64,000 bases of DNA from [Mycobacterium] manitobense (GCF_025821665.1 NZ_JACKSJ010000235.1:186001-250000), one strand, 5' to 3'. Numbered from the stretch's first letter, positions 51,880-60,960 are shown. Translations and numbers: made by a program. The notes: generated by a model not told the origin, from the sequence alone.

Positions 51880-52233
51880 TCAACTCGACCTGGTCAGGAT
51901 CGTGGTGGCCGAGTGCTTCACCCGCGGCTGGTTCCACAGCTCGACCGCCAGGGAGACGGTGATCAACGAGTACAGCAGGTTCCGCAGATTCGCGACGTCG
52001 TCCGGGAGCGGCTCGGCGTAGTCGAACTTGTCGACGTAGGCCACCGCATCCTCGGCGACCGGGAAGACCTGGTCGTAGAAGGCCCGTATCTCGGTCATCG
52101 AGGTGTTCACGCGCTTGACGTAACGCGCGTGGCCGTCCTCGATGGCCCAGTCCGCAACCAGGTGCTCGAGGTGGGAGAACCCCTCGGGCAGTGCGGTGGT
52201 CGCCGGGCGCGCATTCGTCGTGCCCGTGCTCAC
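51880..52233 (-). CDS. Small helical protein accompanying a Rieske oxygenase (copy C)
   Basis: A 117-residue homologue of copies A and B. It has LPEGFSHLEHL, SMTEIRAFYD, AEDAVAYVDKF, LPDDVANLRNLLYS and VELWNQPRV. The GTG at 52233 follows AAGGGGAA and overlaps the Rieske stop (GTGA). TauD starts five bases after its stop. It is the most diverged of the three, matching the divergence of its Rieske partner. Confidence 0.8.
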   Translation of the reverse strand: MSTGTTNARPATTALPEGFSHLEHLVADWAIEDGHARYVKRVNTSMTEIRAFYDQVFPVAEDAVAYVDKFDYAEPLPDDVANLRNLLYSLITVSLAVELWNQPRVKHSATTILTRSS

Positions 52234-53516
52234 CGGCTGTTCCCCTTCGCGCTCTCGCCCGACTCGACGTAGTCGCCGACCATCTTGTGCAGGTGTCGCA
52301 GCAGGATCTCCTCGTCGTTCATGGTGAAATGCGTCAGCGCGCCGCTGTTCAGCATCGCCTGCAGTCCTTCCGACGGGCTGGCGTCCTCCAGGATGATGTC
52401 GTTGAGGTAGGTCACCGTGAGTTCCTGACCCAGCCGCTCCTTGTGCGTTCTCGGTGGCTGGTAGTACATCTCGGTCTCGAAGATGTGCGAGTGCGGCCCG
52501 GTCGGCCAGTGGGTGTGCACGGTGAAACCAGATGCCCCGAAGATCAGCACGAAATTCGGGAAGAACTGGAACGAGTCGAAACCGTATTTCTCCGAACGCG
52601 TCGGGTTCATCCCGGGCGGCAGGGGTCCGCGCTCGGCGCGCTTGGTCCAGGGGCCTGCCGCGCTGGCCTCCATCACACATTCGATCGGCTTCGAGTAGGG
52701 CGTCCGCCGGGAAGGCTCCCCGGAGAACGAATACATCCGGTGCGGATCGGCCAGGCGGTAGGCCAGGGCGTCGGTGAACGGATTCGGCTTGTTCAGCGCT
52801 TCCCTGGCTTCTGCGGTGACGCTGCCGAAGGACGAGGCGTGCAGGTACGGGCCGTGGTAGCTCTCAGCGAAGCCGTCGACGAATATCTTCCAGTTGCACT
52901 GCAGTTCGGCCTTGAACCGGTAGACCTGGTGCGGCCCTTCGAACGGGTACCCCTCGATGCCGTGCGCGAGCTCGCCGAGGAACGAGCGAAGCGGCTCGGT
53001 GTTGTGCGGGTCGAGGTTGACGAAGACGAAGCCTTCCCACACCTCGCACTGGATGGCGGGTACGCGGCAGCTGTCGGCGTCGAAGTCCAGCAACAGGTCC
53101 TGGCGGGTGGCCGAGTGCAAGGACCCGTCGAGGTGGTACCGCCAGCCGTGAAAACGGCAGTACAGCAGCGGCGCCCGTCCGCTCACCTCCTGGAACGGAT
53201 CGTCCTCCCACAGCATCTTGTTGCCGCGGTGCGGGCAGATGTTGTGCATGGCGCGGATCACGCCGTCCTTGCCTCGCACGACGATGATCGAGGTGTTGAG
53301 GAAGGTGAGTTCGCGGGTGAAGTAGCAGCCCGAGCGCGGCACCTGCTCGACGCGCCCCATGTACAGCCAGGTCTTCTTGAAGACGTGTTCGCGTTCCCTC
53401 TCGTAGAACTCCTCGGACACGCAGTCCTCGAGGGACACCGGTCCGCGGCCGAGGTCGGGATACGCGTCCGTCCAGTGACCGCTTTCGGGTTTGCTCACCA
53501 GGGCTTCGGAGCTCAC
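52230..53516 (-). CDS. Rieske non-heme iron oxygenase, alpha subunit (unit 3)
   Basis: A 428-residue oxygenase. The GTG at 53516 lies five bases after AGGAGG and is preferred to the GTG at 53531. Rieske ligands are C94/H96 (CPHRG) and C120/H123 (CRFH); the mononuclear iron motif is ESYHGPYLH. It is more distant from units 1 and 2 than they are from each other. It is divergent from a LysR gene, which is its likely regulator. No beta subunit is nearby. Confidence 0.93.
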   Translation of the reverse strand: MSSEALVSKPESGHWTDAYPDLGRGPVSLEDCVSEEFYEREREHVFKKTWLYMGRVEQVPRSGCYFTRELTFLNTSIIVVRGKDGVIRAMHNICPHRGNKMLWEDDPFQEVSGRAPLLYCRFHGWRYHLDGSLHSATRQDLLLDFDADSCRVPAIQCEVWEGFVFVNLDPHNTEPLRSFLGELAHGIEGYPFEGPHQVYRFKAELQCNWKIFVDGFAESYHGPYLHASSFGSVTAEAREALNKPNPFTDALAYRLADPHRMYSFSGEPSRRTPYSKPIECVMEASAAGPWTKRAERGPLPPGMNPTRSEKYGFDSFQFFPNFVLIFGASGFTVHTHWPTGPHSHIFETEMYYQPPRTHKERLGQELTVTYLNDIILEDASPSEGLQAMLNSGALTHFTMNDEEILLRHLHKMVGDYVESGESAKGNSR

Positions 53517-53604
53517 GTGATCCTCCTGCACTGAACGCGTCGCCGGGCGCGCGACGTTGTGCCGAAGCTACCTCCGGGCATATCGGCGAAACAGGTGCGA
53601 AACC

Positions 53605-53619
53605 GCAACATGCTGTTGC
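53605..53619. promoter_or_regulatory. Palindrome GCAACA-TGC-TGTTGC in the LysR/Rieske 3 gap
   Basis: A perfect 6-3-6 inverted repeat in the 138-bp divergent intergenic region, about 35 bp before the LysR start. LysR proteins usually bind such sites next to their own and the divergent promoter. Confidence 0.55.
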
Positions 53620-53654
53620 ATATTTGGGACGACACTCCGCCGTCAGGAGCCCGG

Positions 53655-54572
53655 ATGGAACAGCACCTGTCCTTCGACCTCGGCGCACTGCTGGTGTTCG
53701 GGAAAGTGGTGGAAGCCCGCAGCCTTTCGAAAGCCGCGACATTGCTCGGCATGCCGAAGTCCACGGTGAGCCGCAAGCTGGCGAAGCTGGAGGCCGATCT
53801 CGGGATCAAGCTGTTGCGCAAGAACACGCATCAGCTCACCGTCACCGACCTCGGTGAACAGATCTACGGTCACGCGGTCAGCATCCTGACCGAGGCCAAC
53901 GGTGTCCGCGCACTGGTCGAGGGCAGCAGGCACGAGCCGCAGGGCGAGCTGCGGGTCGCCATTCCGGTGTTCGTCGGCATCGATTACGCCTCCCGCGTCG
54001 GCGCCACCTTCCTGCGGCGCTACCCGCACACCCGGCTGGACATCCGGCTCGTGGACAACATGGTCGACCCCGTCAAGGACGGGTTCGACGTCGTGTTCGG
54101 CACCGGGCCTCTTCAGGATTCGACGTTGATCGCCCGGAAGGTGTTCGACCTCGACCTGTTCCTCTGCGCCTCGGCGCGCTTCGTGGCGCAACTGGCCGCA
54201 CCGCTCACCATGCCGGCGCACCTGGACGGCCTGCCGTTCATCGACTTCGGGTTCTGCGGCTCGCGCAAGCTGACGATCAGCAGGGACGACATGCGATGCG
54301 AGGTATCGCCGCAGGTGCGGGCGCGGGCCAACAACTTCCAGGTGTGCAAGCAGTACATCCTGGAGGGGCTCGGCGTCGGCGCCATGCCCGCCCAGATCAT
54401 CTGCACCACCGAACTGCGCGAGGGCACCATCGTGCCCGTCCTGCCCGAGTGGCGGCCCGACCCGCTGGCCGTGCACATGATCTACCCGTTCGAGCTGTCG
54501 TTCTCGACGTTGATCAGCGCCTTCTACGACACGGCCCGCGAGATCATCGTCGAGAACACCGCCCGCGCCTGA
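53655..54572 (+). CDS. LysR family transcriptional regulator
   Basis: A 305-residue regulator from the ATG at 53655 (MEQHLSFDLGALLVFGKVVE) with AGGAG upstream; the open frame to 53559 lies across the palindrome and is not used. The winged helix-turn-helix is about residues 20-60 (SLSKAATLLGMPKSTVSRKL). The effector domain runs from about residue 90. Divergent orientation to the Rieske 3/TauD/LLM operon suggests it activates that operon in response to a pathway intermediate. Confidence 0.92.
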   Translation: MEQHLSFDLGALLVFGKVVEARSLSKAATLLGMPKSTVSRKLAKLEADLGIKLLRKNTHQLTVTDLGEQIYGHAVSILTEANGVRALVEGSRHEPQGELRVAIPVFVGIDYASRVGATFLRRYPHTRLDIRLVDNMVDPVKDGFDVVFGTGPLQDSTLIARKVFDLDLFLCASARFVAQLAAPLTMPAHLDGLPFIDFGFCGSRKLTISRDDMRCEVSPQVRARANNFQVCKQYILEGLGVGAMPAQIICTTELREGTIVPVLPEWRPDPLAVHMIYPFELSFSTLISAFYDTAREIIVENTARA

Positions 54573-54584
54573 CGGGGCAGGTCG

Positions 54585-55187
54585 TCAGGGCAGCTTGATC
54601 GCCGACATGTACATCTCCACGATCGGCCGGTAGAGGTCGACGTCGTCGAGTTGACTCCCCAGCACCACCGAGTCGCTGGTCGCGACGAGCACCTGCGCGA
54701 AGGTCGACGGTGAAATGAGCAGCGTGCCGCCGAGCCGGTCGATGCCCTCGACGATGAACCTTGCGAGCGCCTCGACGACCTCTGACCGCTTCTCCGCGAC
54801 CCGGTCCCGCGCTTCCGGGTTGCGCGTCAGATAGAGCGTGAACTCGTGTCCGAGCGCGGCGTGTTCGGCGCCGCGGTCGAGACTCAGCTGGCGCCACCGC
54901 CGCGCGATCTCGTCGAGTTCGCGCTCGCCGATCTGTCCGGCGGTCGACATCACCTCGGCGAAGTTGTCGAAGTAGCGACGCCAGTACCGGTCGCTGACCG
55001 CCAGGAACAAATCCTCCTTGGTGGCGAAGTGCTTGTAGATCGCACCCTTGGTGTAACCGGCCGCGTGCGCGATGTCATCGAGAGTCGCGGGGGTGAAACC
55101 CTTTTCGGCGAAGACGTCTTCGGCCGCGTCGAGCAGCAGGGAACGCGTGTGCTCGAGGCGTCTCTCGCGCGTCCAACGCTCCACCAT
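54585..55187 (-). CDS. TetR family regulator (module 1)
   Basis: A 200-residue repressor with the helix-turn-helix TLDDIAHAAGYTKGAIYKHF at about residues 35-54. It is exactly as long as the regulator at 56463 and very similar throughout (shared RWRQLSxDRGAEHAALG and DDxDLYxPIVEMYxSAxK). It is divergent from the AveC-like membrane protein at 55292, with the repeat at 55233 centred 52 bp from its start. It probably controls that gene and itself. Confidence 0.92.
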   Translation of the reverse strand: MVERWTRERRLEHTRSLLLDAAEDVFAEKGFTPATLDDIAHAAGYTKGAIYKHFATKEDLFLAVSDRYWRRYFDNFAEVMSTAGQIGERELDEIARRWRQLSLDRGAEHAALGHEFTLYLTRNPEARDRVAEKRSEVVEALARFIVEGIDRLGGTLLISPSTFAQVLVATSDSVVLGSQLDDVDLYRPIVEMYMSAIKLP

Positions 55188-55230
55188 GGTCGAATTCTGC
55201 CACAGGATCTGAGAAACCCATTGGACAACC

Positions 55231-55250
55231 AGATACCAGTTGGTATATTT
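55231..55250. promoter_or_regulatory. TetR operator candidate, module 1
   Basis: ATACCA-GT-TGGTAT (55233-55246) is a perfect 6-2-6 inverted repeat. The 20-base block 55231-55250 matches 57109-57128 at 17 positions, and both lie exactly 52 bp (to the centre) from their TetR starts. The trailing TATATTT could be a -10 for the membrane-protein gene. Confidence 0.65.
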
Positions 55251-55291
55251 CCGGGCGTGTGCGCATCGGACGCACGTTTCAGGAGGCGCTG

Positions 55292-56458
55292 GTGAGCGAT
55301 TCGTCGAACAGGAAATCCGTTGTCACTCAATCGTTGAGCGGCGCCCTCGGCTCAGGAACGGAGACCCCGCGCTCGTCGAACGCCATCAAGATCTGGGCGA
55401 CGGTCGGCACCCTGTTCTTGGCGTACACGATCTATGTGTTCGTCCGGTGGGTCAGCGGACCCTTCTTCGAGCCGGTGGCCGGAGGTCCGAGCGAGCCGCC
55501 GATGTACATGCAGATCCCGCTGATCGCCAACGCCGTCGTGCTCTGGATCGGCCTGCCGGCCGCGCTCTGGTTCTTTCTCATCCGGCCCTGGGTGCGGGAG
55601 AGGCGGGTCACGCTCGACGGCATGCTGCTGGTGTCGATGGGCCTGATGATGTTTCAGGATCCGATGCTCAACTACTACAGCACCTGGTGTACGTACAACG
55701 CCTGGCTGTGGAACCGGGGCTCCTGGGCACCGCACATTCCGGGCTGGGTGGCGCACGAGGAACCGGGCCACACCGTGCCCGAACCGCTGCTGACCAACAT
55801 TCCCGGCTACATGTACGGCGTGCTGCTGATCACCATCGTCGGATGTTGGGTCATGCGCAGGATCAAGAACCGTTGGCCGGAGATCAGCAATCTGAGGCTG
55901 GTGCTGGTCACCTATGCGATCGCCTTCGTCTTCGACTTCGTCATGGAGGCCTTGGTCATGCTGCCGATCGGCTTCTACTCCTATCCCGGTGCCATCCAGT
56001 CACTGTCGTTCAACGCCGGTACGTACTACCAATGGCCGATCTACGAGGGCTTGATGTGGGGTGGCGTCCAGGCGGCGCTGTGCTGCCTGCGCTTCTTCAC
56101 CGATGACCGGGGACGCACGTTGGTGGAGCGCGGTCTGGACAGCATCCGAGGCGGAGCCGTCAAGCAACAGTTCGTGCGCTTCCTGGCGATCTTCGGCGGT
56201 GTCAGCGCATGCTTCTTCCTCTTCTACAACGTCCCGGCGACCTGGCTGGGCATGCATGGCGACCCGTGGCCCGAAGACGTGCAGAAGCGCTCGTACTTCA
56301 ACCCCGGCATCTGCGGCGAGGGAACAGATCGACCCTGCCCGAATCCCGGTCTGCCGGTGCCCACCAAGTACTCCGGCTACATCAACCATGACGGACAGCT
56401 GGTACTCCCCGAGGGCGTCGAGGTGCCACCCGTGGTTCCCATCCAATCGGGCAGGTGA
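55292..56458 (+). CDS. AveC-like integral membrane protein (module 1)
   Basis: A 388-residue membrane protein with about seven hydrophobic segments. The GTG at 55292 follows AGGAGG by five bases. It resembles mycobacterial proteins annotated as the spirocyclase AveC family; AveC itself is the dehydratase/spirocyclase of avermectin synthesis. Conserved blocks shared with the 57200 protein are RRVTLDGML, QDPMLNYYSTW and GTYYQWPIYEGLMWGG. These conserved Asp, Asn, Tyr and Trp residues may form an active site. Function here is unknown. Confidence 0.65.
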   Translation: MSDSSNRKSVVTQSLSGALGSGTETPRSSNAIKIWATVGTLFLAYTIYVFVRWVSGPFFEPVAGGPSEPPMYMQIPLIANAVVLWIGLPAALWFFLIRPWVRERRVTLDGMLLVSMGLMMFQDPMLNYYSTWCTYNAWLWNRGSWAPHIPGWVAHEEPGHTVPEPLLTNIPGYMYGVLLITIVGCWVMRRIKNRWPEISNLRLVLVTYAIAFVFDFVMEALVMLPIGFYSYPGAIQSLSFNAGTYYQWPIYEGLMWGGVQAALCCLRFFTDDRGRTLVERGLDSIRGGAVKQQFVRFLAIFGGVSACFFLFYNVPATWLGMHGDPWPEDVQKRSYFNPGICGEGTDRPCPNPGLPVPTKYSGYINHDGQLVLPEGVEVPPVVPIQSGR

Positions 56459-56462
56459 CCCG

Positions 56463-57065
56463 TCAGGGCATCTTGACGGCGGAGACGTACATCTCGACGA
56501 TCGGCTGGTAGAGATCGATGTCGTCGAGGTGGCTGCCCAACTCGACCGCGTCGGTGGTGGCGATGATGATGTGGGCGAACGTGGTCGCCGGGATCAGCAG
56601 GGTCGCACCGAGATGCTCGATACCCTCCACGATGTAGCGGGCGAGCTGGTCGACGACCTCGGATCGCTTGGCGGCCACGCGTTCCCGCGCCTCGGGGTTG
56701 CGCAGCAGGTACAGGTTGAACTCGACGCCCAGTGCCGCATGCTCGGCGCCGCGGTCGCGGCTCAACTGGCGCCACCGCTCGCCGATGTCTTCTAGCTCGC
56801 GTGCCCCGATGTGGTCCGACGACGACATGATCTCGGCGAAGTTGTCGAAGTACCGCCGCCAGTACCGGTCGCTGGCGGCCAGGAACAGCTCTTCCTTGGT
56901 GGCGAAGTACTTGTAGATCGCGCCCTTCGAGTAGCCGGCCGCCTTGGCGATGTCGTCGAGAGTCGCAGGGATGAAACCTCGTTCGGCGAACACCTGCTCC
57001 GCGGCATCCAACAGCAGCGAGCGCGTGCGCTCGAGGCGTCGCTCGCGCGTCATCGGCTCGACCAT
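56463..57065 (-). CDS. TetR family regulator (module 2)
   Basis: A 200-residue regulator. The ATG at 57065 is chosen by alignment with the module 1 regulator (MVERWTRERRLE versus MVEPMTRERRLE); the open frame continues 24 codons upstream to 57137. The helix-turn-helix is TLDDIAKAAGYSKGAIYKYF. The gene ends four bases from the stop of the convergent module 1 membrane-protein gene. It is divergent from the second membrane-protein gene. Confidence 0.92.
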   Translation of the reverse strand: MVEPMTRERRLERTRSLLLDAAEQVFAERGFIPATLDDIAKAAGYSKGAIYKYFATKEELFLAASDRYWRRYFDNFAEIMSSSDHIGARELEDIGERWRQLSRDRGAEHAALGVEFNLYLLRNPEARERVAAKRSEVVDQLARYIVEGIEHLGATLLIPATTFAHIIIATTDAVELGSHLDDIDLYQPIVEMYVSAVKMP

Positions 57066-57108
57066 GCGGAAATTCTCCCACAGATTATTTTCGAATCCCT
57101 GGTCATTC

Positions 57109-57128
57109 AGATACTCATTGGTATATTT
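57109..57128. promoter_or_regulatory. TetR operator candidate, module 2
   Basis: AGATAC-TCA-TTGGTATATTT, 17 of 20 identical to module 1. The palindrome is imperfect here (ATACTC-AT-TGGTAT), so affinity or specificity may differ between the two. Confidence 0.6.
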
Positions 57129-57199
57129 TCGACGCATCGGCCACTTCGGGAGGGAGCTGTGAGGTCCATGGGATCGACAAGTGCGGAGGAGACGGTGTC

Positions 57200-58363
57200 G
57201 TGAGCGATCTGTCCAGCAAGCGGAAACCCGTTCTCACCGAATCGCTCAGCGACGCGGCACTCGGCGCGCAGCCGCAGAAGAGGATCACGCCGGTGCGGGT
57301 GTGGGCCGCCGTCGGCGGTGTGATCCTCGCCTTCCAGCTGTATGTGTGGATCCGCTGGATCAGCGGACCCAATTTCGAGCGGGTTCCCGCGGGCCCGACC
57401 GATCCGCCGACGTTCATGAAGGCGATCCTCTTCACGTGGACCGCCGTCATCGTGGTCGGCCTGCCGGTCGCCATCTGGTGGTTCCTGATCCGGCCGTGGC
57501 GCCGGGAGCGGCGAATCACTCTCGACGGCATGCTGTTCGTCTCCTGCGGCCTGCTGTGGTTCCAGGATCCGCTGCTGAACTACTTCAGCACGTGGAGCAC
57601 GTACAACACCTGGATGTGGAACATGGGCTCGTGGGTCCAGGACGTTCCGGGTTGGGTGTCCTACGGGGAACCCGGCGCGATGATGGCCGAACCCGTCCTG
57701 ATGAACGCCCCGGGCTACTTCTTCGTCCTGCTGTGCACGATGCTGGGCTGCGCGGTGATGCGCCTGGCCAAGAAGCGTTTTCCCAATATCAACACCTTCG
57801 GCCTGATCGGCGTGGTGATCGCCTGGACCTTCTTCTTCGACTTCGTCATCGAGGGCCTGTTCCTCATGCCGATGGGGCTGTTCACGTACCCGGGCGCCAT
57901 CCAGGCGCTGTCGGTCAACGCCGGCACGTACTACCAGTGGCCGCTGTACGAGGGGCTCATGTGGGGCGGTGTCCAGGCCGGCCTGTGCTGCATGCGCTAC
58001 TTCACCGACGACCGTGGCCGGACCTTCGTCGAGCGCGGGCTCGACCAGGTCCGAGGCGGTTTCGTCAAACAGCAGTTCACCCGCTTCCTGGCGATCTTCG
58101 CCGCATGCAGCGCCTTCTTCTTCGTCTTCTACAACATCCCGGCGCAGTTCTTCGCCATGCACCAGGACCCGTGGCCGGAGGACATCTTGAAGCGCTCGTA
58201 CTTCCTGATGGGGATCTGCGGTGAGGACACCGACCGGCCGTGCCCCGACCCCGCGCTACCGATGCCCCTGACGAACTCGGGCTACATCAACCACGACGGT
58301 GAGCTCGTCCTCCCCGACGGCGTCAAGCTTCCCGTGAACGTTCCGATCGAGCGAGGAGAATAG
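57200..58363 (+). CDS. AveC-like integral membrane protein (module 2)
   Basis: A 387-residue paralogue of the protein at 55292 with the same segment layout, starting with a GTG (MSDLSSKRKPVLTESLSD). Conserved blocks are RRITLDGML, QDPLLNYFSTW and GTYYQWPLYEGLMWGG. The stop at 58363 is directly followed by the MoxR ATPase start, so this copy, not the first, is in operon with MoxR and VWA genes. The membrane protein may be the client of that ATPase pair, which is a new idea for the family. Confidence 0.65.
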   Translation: MSDLSSKRKPVLTESLSDAALGAQPQKRITPVRVWAAVGGVILAFQLYVWIRWISGPNFERVPAGPTDPPTFMKAILFTWTAVIVVGLPVAIWWFLIRPWRRERRITLDGMLFVSCGLLWFQDPLLNYFSTWSTYNTWMWNMGSWVQDVPGWVSYGEPGAMMAEPVLMNAPGYFFVLLCTMLGCAVMRLAKKRFPNINTFGLIGVVIAWTFFFDFVIEGLFLMPMGLFTYPGAIQALSVNAGTYYQWPLYEGLMWGGVQAGLCCMRYFTDDRGRTFVERGLDQVRGGFVKQQFTRFLAIFAACSAFFFVFYNIPAQFFAMHQDPWPEDILKRSYFLMGICGEDTDRPCPDPALPMPLTNSGYINHDGELVLPDGVKLPVNVPIERGE

Positions 58364-59182
58364 ATGCGCACCAGTAAATCCGCGGTGGTCACACCCGTGC
58401 CGGACGCACCGTTCTACCGTGCGGTCGGCGACGAGGTGGAGGTCTTCCGCGCGGCCGCCCGCCGGGGGCTGCCGGTACTGCTGAAAGGCCCGACCGGTTG
58501 CGGGAAGACACGTTTCGTCGAGGCGATGGCCCACCAGCTGGGCCGGGATCTGATCACCGTCGCCGGCCACGAGGACATGACGTCGGCGGACCTGGTAGGC
58601 CGGTTCCTGCTGAAGGGCGGGGAGACGGTCTGGGTGGACGGGCCGTTGACCCGGGCGGTGCGCGAGGGTGCCATCTTCTACCTCGACGAGGTGGTCGAGG
58701 CCCGCCAGGACACCACCGTGGTCATCCATCCGCTCGCCGATCACCGCCGGGAGCTGCCCGTCGACCGCCTCGGCACCACACTGCGGGCGGCGCCCGGATT
58801 CCAGCTGGTGATCTCCTACAACCCCGGCTACCAGAGCGTGCTGAAGAACCTCAAGGAGTCCACCCGTCAGCGCTTCATCGCCATCGAGCTGGGCTACCCG
58901 TCCGCCGAGGTGGAGACCGAGGTGGTGGCCTACGAAGCCGGCATCGACATCGAGACCGCACGCGCTCTGGTGAAGCTCGCGTACGCCATCCGGAACCTCG
59001 ACGGCTCACCGTTGCGCGAGGTGTCCTCCACTCGCATGTTGATCCTCGCCGGCGGCCTCGCGGCCGAAGGTCTGAGCCTGCGCAGCGCCGTCCACGCCGC
59101 CGTCGTCCAGGTGCTCTCCGATGACCACGACGTCATCCGCGCGCTCGACGAACTCGTCAACACGGTCCTGCCACAGACGTGA
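58364..59182 (+). CDS. MoxR-type AAA+ ATPase (CbbQ/NirQ/NorQ family)
   Basis: A 272-residue AAA+ protein. Walker A is GPTGCGKT (residues 42-49), Walker B is IFYLDEVVEAR (about 103-113), and the sensor segment ISYNPGY and arginine finger region STRQRF follow. CbbQ, NorQ and related proteins remodel or insert metal into large enzymes, together with a VWA partner. Here the partner is the next gene (GTGA overlap). The adjacent membrane protein is the nearest possible client. Confidence 0.92.
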   Translation: MRTSKSAVVTPVPDAPFYRAVGDEVEVFRAAARRGLPVLLKGPTGCGKTRFVEAMAHQLGRDLITVAGHEDMTSADLVGRFLLKGGETVWVDGPLTRAVREGAIFYLDEVVEARQDTTVVIHPLADHRRELPVDRLGTTLRAAPGFQLVISYNPGYQSVLKNLKESTRQRFIAIELGYPSAEVETEVVAYEAGIDIETARALVKLAYAIRNLDGSPLREVSSTRMLILAGGLAAEGLSLRSAVHAAVVQVLSDDHDVIRALDELVNTVLPQT

Positions 59183-60942
59183 CCGACGCTGCCGCCGAGG
59201 GTTTTTCGGTCATCTCCCTGCCCCACGGGCAGGAGGTGTCCCCGGCGCCGGCGCCGGAGAACCCGGACCGATTCCGGTTCCTCGCCACCTACATCGCCTG
59301 CAGGTCCGTCGACGTCACCGAGGCTCCCGCCGGCCAGCCCGCACACACCGACGGCCGGTTCATCTTCGTCTCGGCCGGTGGATCGGTCGAGGAGCAGCGC
59401 CGGGAAATGCTGGTGCAGGCGGCGCTTCTCGGCGCGGGCAGCCTCGATCCGCGGTTGGTGAAGGGATTGCGGGCACGCGCGACGTTGGCCCGCCGGTATC
59501 TGGCTCTCGAAGGTCGACGCGTCCTCGCCGACCTCGCCCGCCAGATTCCCCTCGATGCCGCGCTGCTCCCGGACGCACACGCCGCCACGGCGAGCGCCGA
59601 CGAGTCACTCGAGGTGGCCAGGAGCCGGGCGAAGGTCGCCGATCCACCGGAGTGGTTCGGCGCCATCAAGCCCTCCCGGCTGCTCGCGGCGCCCGCCGGA
59701 CCCGGTGGCCAGGCCACCAACAAAGACCTCAAATTGAAGTTCGATCCCATCGACATGCCCGAATCCGAAGAGGGCGAAGAAGACGAGGACGGCGGCAAGG
59801 CAGGGGACAGCAAGATCCTCAAGCTCTTCGAGAGCCCGATCTTCAACAACCAGTCCATGTCGGACTACATGCGCAAGATGTTCGGCGGATCACGCTCCCC
59901 CGGAGAGGGCGCCGCGGGCGCGGAGATGACGGTGCGCTCCACCCGTCGGGTGCAGGAGATCGGGGCGAACGCCCGTCCCCTGCCCACCCGAATCCAGTTC
60001 ACCGACGACGGCAAACCCGGTGCCGCGGTGGGCGTCGGCGGCGCCCTGTATCCGGAGTGGGACGTCTTCAACGACCGGTACAAGCCCGACTGGTGCCGGG
60101 TTATCGACTTCCCACTGAACGTCACCGCCGACGTCTCCGATGCCGGTGTCGCGCACGACGACGTGCTGCGGCGCCGCCTGGCCCGCGTCGGGCTCGGCCC
60201 GAAGGTCCTGCGCGGCCGCGCCGACGGTGACGACCTCGACATCGAGGCGCTCATCGACCTGTTCGTCGACCTGCAGTCGGGCTTCTCCGGAGCCGAACAC
60301 GTCTATCTGGAGCGCCGCAAACTCGCCCGCAATCTCGGTGTGCTCATCCTCATCGACGCCTCGGGGTCCGCCGTCGACGCCGATTCGGACGGCCTCGCCG
60401 TGCACGACCACCAGCGGCGGGCGGCCGCCACGCTGGCCGTGACACTCGAGGAACTCGGTGACCGCGTCGCCGTCTACGCGTTCCGATCCCAGGGCCGCCA
60501 CGCCGTGCACCTGCCGGCCATCAAGACGTTCGACCAGAATTTCGGCGCGATCGGACGGGCCCGGCTCAACCAGCTCGAGCCGGCGAGCTACACCCGTCTC
60601 GGCGCCGGGATCCGCGGCGCGGGCGAGGTGCTGAAGAACGAGGCGGGCACGCCGAACCGGCTGCTGCTGGTCCTCTCGGACGGCTTCCCCTACGACGACG
60701 GATACGAAGGTCGTTACGCGGAAGCCGACGCGAGCAAGGCCCTCGAGGAGCTACGCGCCGAAGGCGTTGCCTGCCTGTGCCTTTCCATCGGAGCGTCCAC
60801 GGGCACCGATGTGCTCGAGCGTGTCTTCGGCTCGGCCAGCTACGCCAGCGCGCCGGTCCTGGCCGAACTGAGCCCGCAGATGGACGAGCTGTTCATGTCC
60901 GCACTCGCAGAGCTCGCGGCGCCGAAACCGGCGAGGGTGTGA
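59179..60942 (+). CDS. VWA-domain protein (CbbO/NorD-like), partner of MoxR ATPase
   Basis: A 587-residue protein. The C-terminal von Willebrand factor A domain has the MIDAS motif DASGS at about residue 393, with VLSDGFPYDDGYEGRYA near 500. The N-terminal region is helical with an acidic low-complexity stretch (EEGEEDEDGGK, about residue 195). This layout is that of NorD/CbbO, the adaptor that works with the MoxR ATPase. The start overlaps the ATPase stop. No Rubisco, NO reductase or CO dehydrogenase genes are near. Confidence 0.88.
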   Translation: MTDAAAEGFSVISLPHGQEVSPAPAPENPDRFRFLATYIACRSVDVTEAPAGQPAHTDGRFIFVSAGGSVEEQRREMLVQAALLGAGSLDPRLVKGLRARATLARRYLALEGRRVLADLARQIPLDAALLPDAHAATASADESLEVARSRAKVADPPEWFGAIKPSRLLAAPAGPGGQATNKDLKLKFDPIDMPESEEGEEDEDGGKAGDSKILKLFESPIFNNQSMSDYMRKMFGGSRSPGEGAAGAEMTVRSTRRVQEIGANARPLPTRIQFTDDGKPGAAVGVGGALYPEWDVFNDRYKPDWCRVIDFPLNVTADVSDAGVAHDDVLRRRLARVGLGPKVLRGRADGDDLDIEALIDLFVDLQSGFSGAEHVYLERRKLARNLGVLILIDASGSAVDADSDGLAVHDHQRRAAATLAVTLEELGDRVAVYAFRSQGRHAVHLPAIKTFDQNFGAIGRARLNQLEPASYTRLGAGIRGAGEVLKNEAGTPNRLLLVLSDGFPYDDGYEGRYAEADASKALEELRAEGVACLCLSIGASTGTDVLERVFGSASYASAPVLAELSPQMDELFMSALAELAAPKPARV

Positions 60943-60960
60943 CAACGGGCGGCCTGCCGG

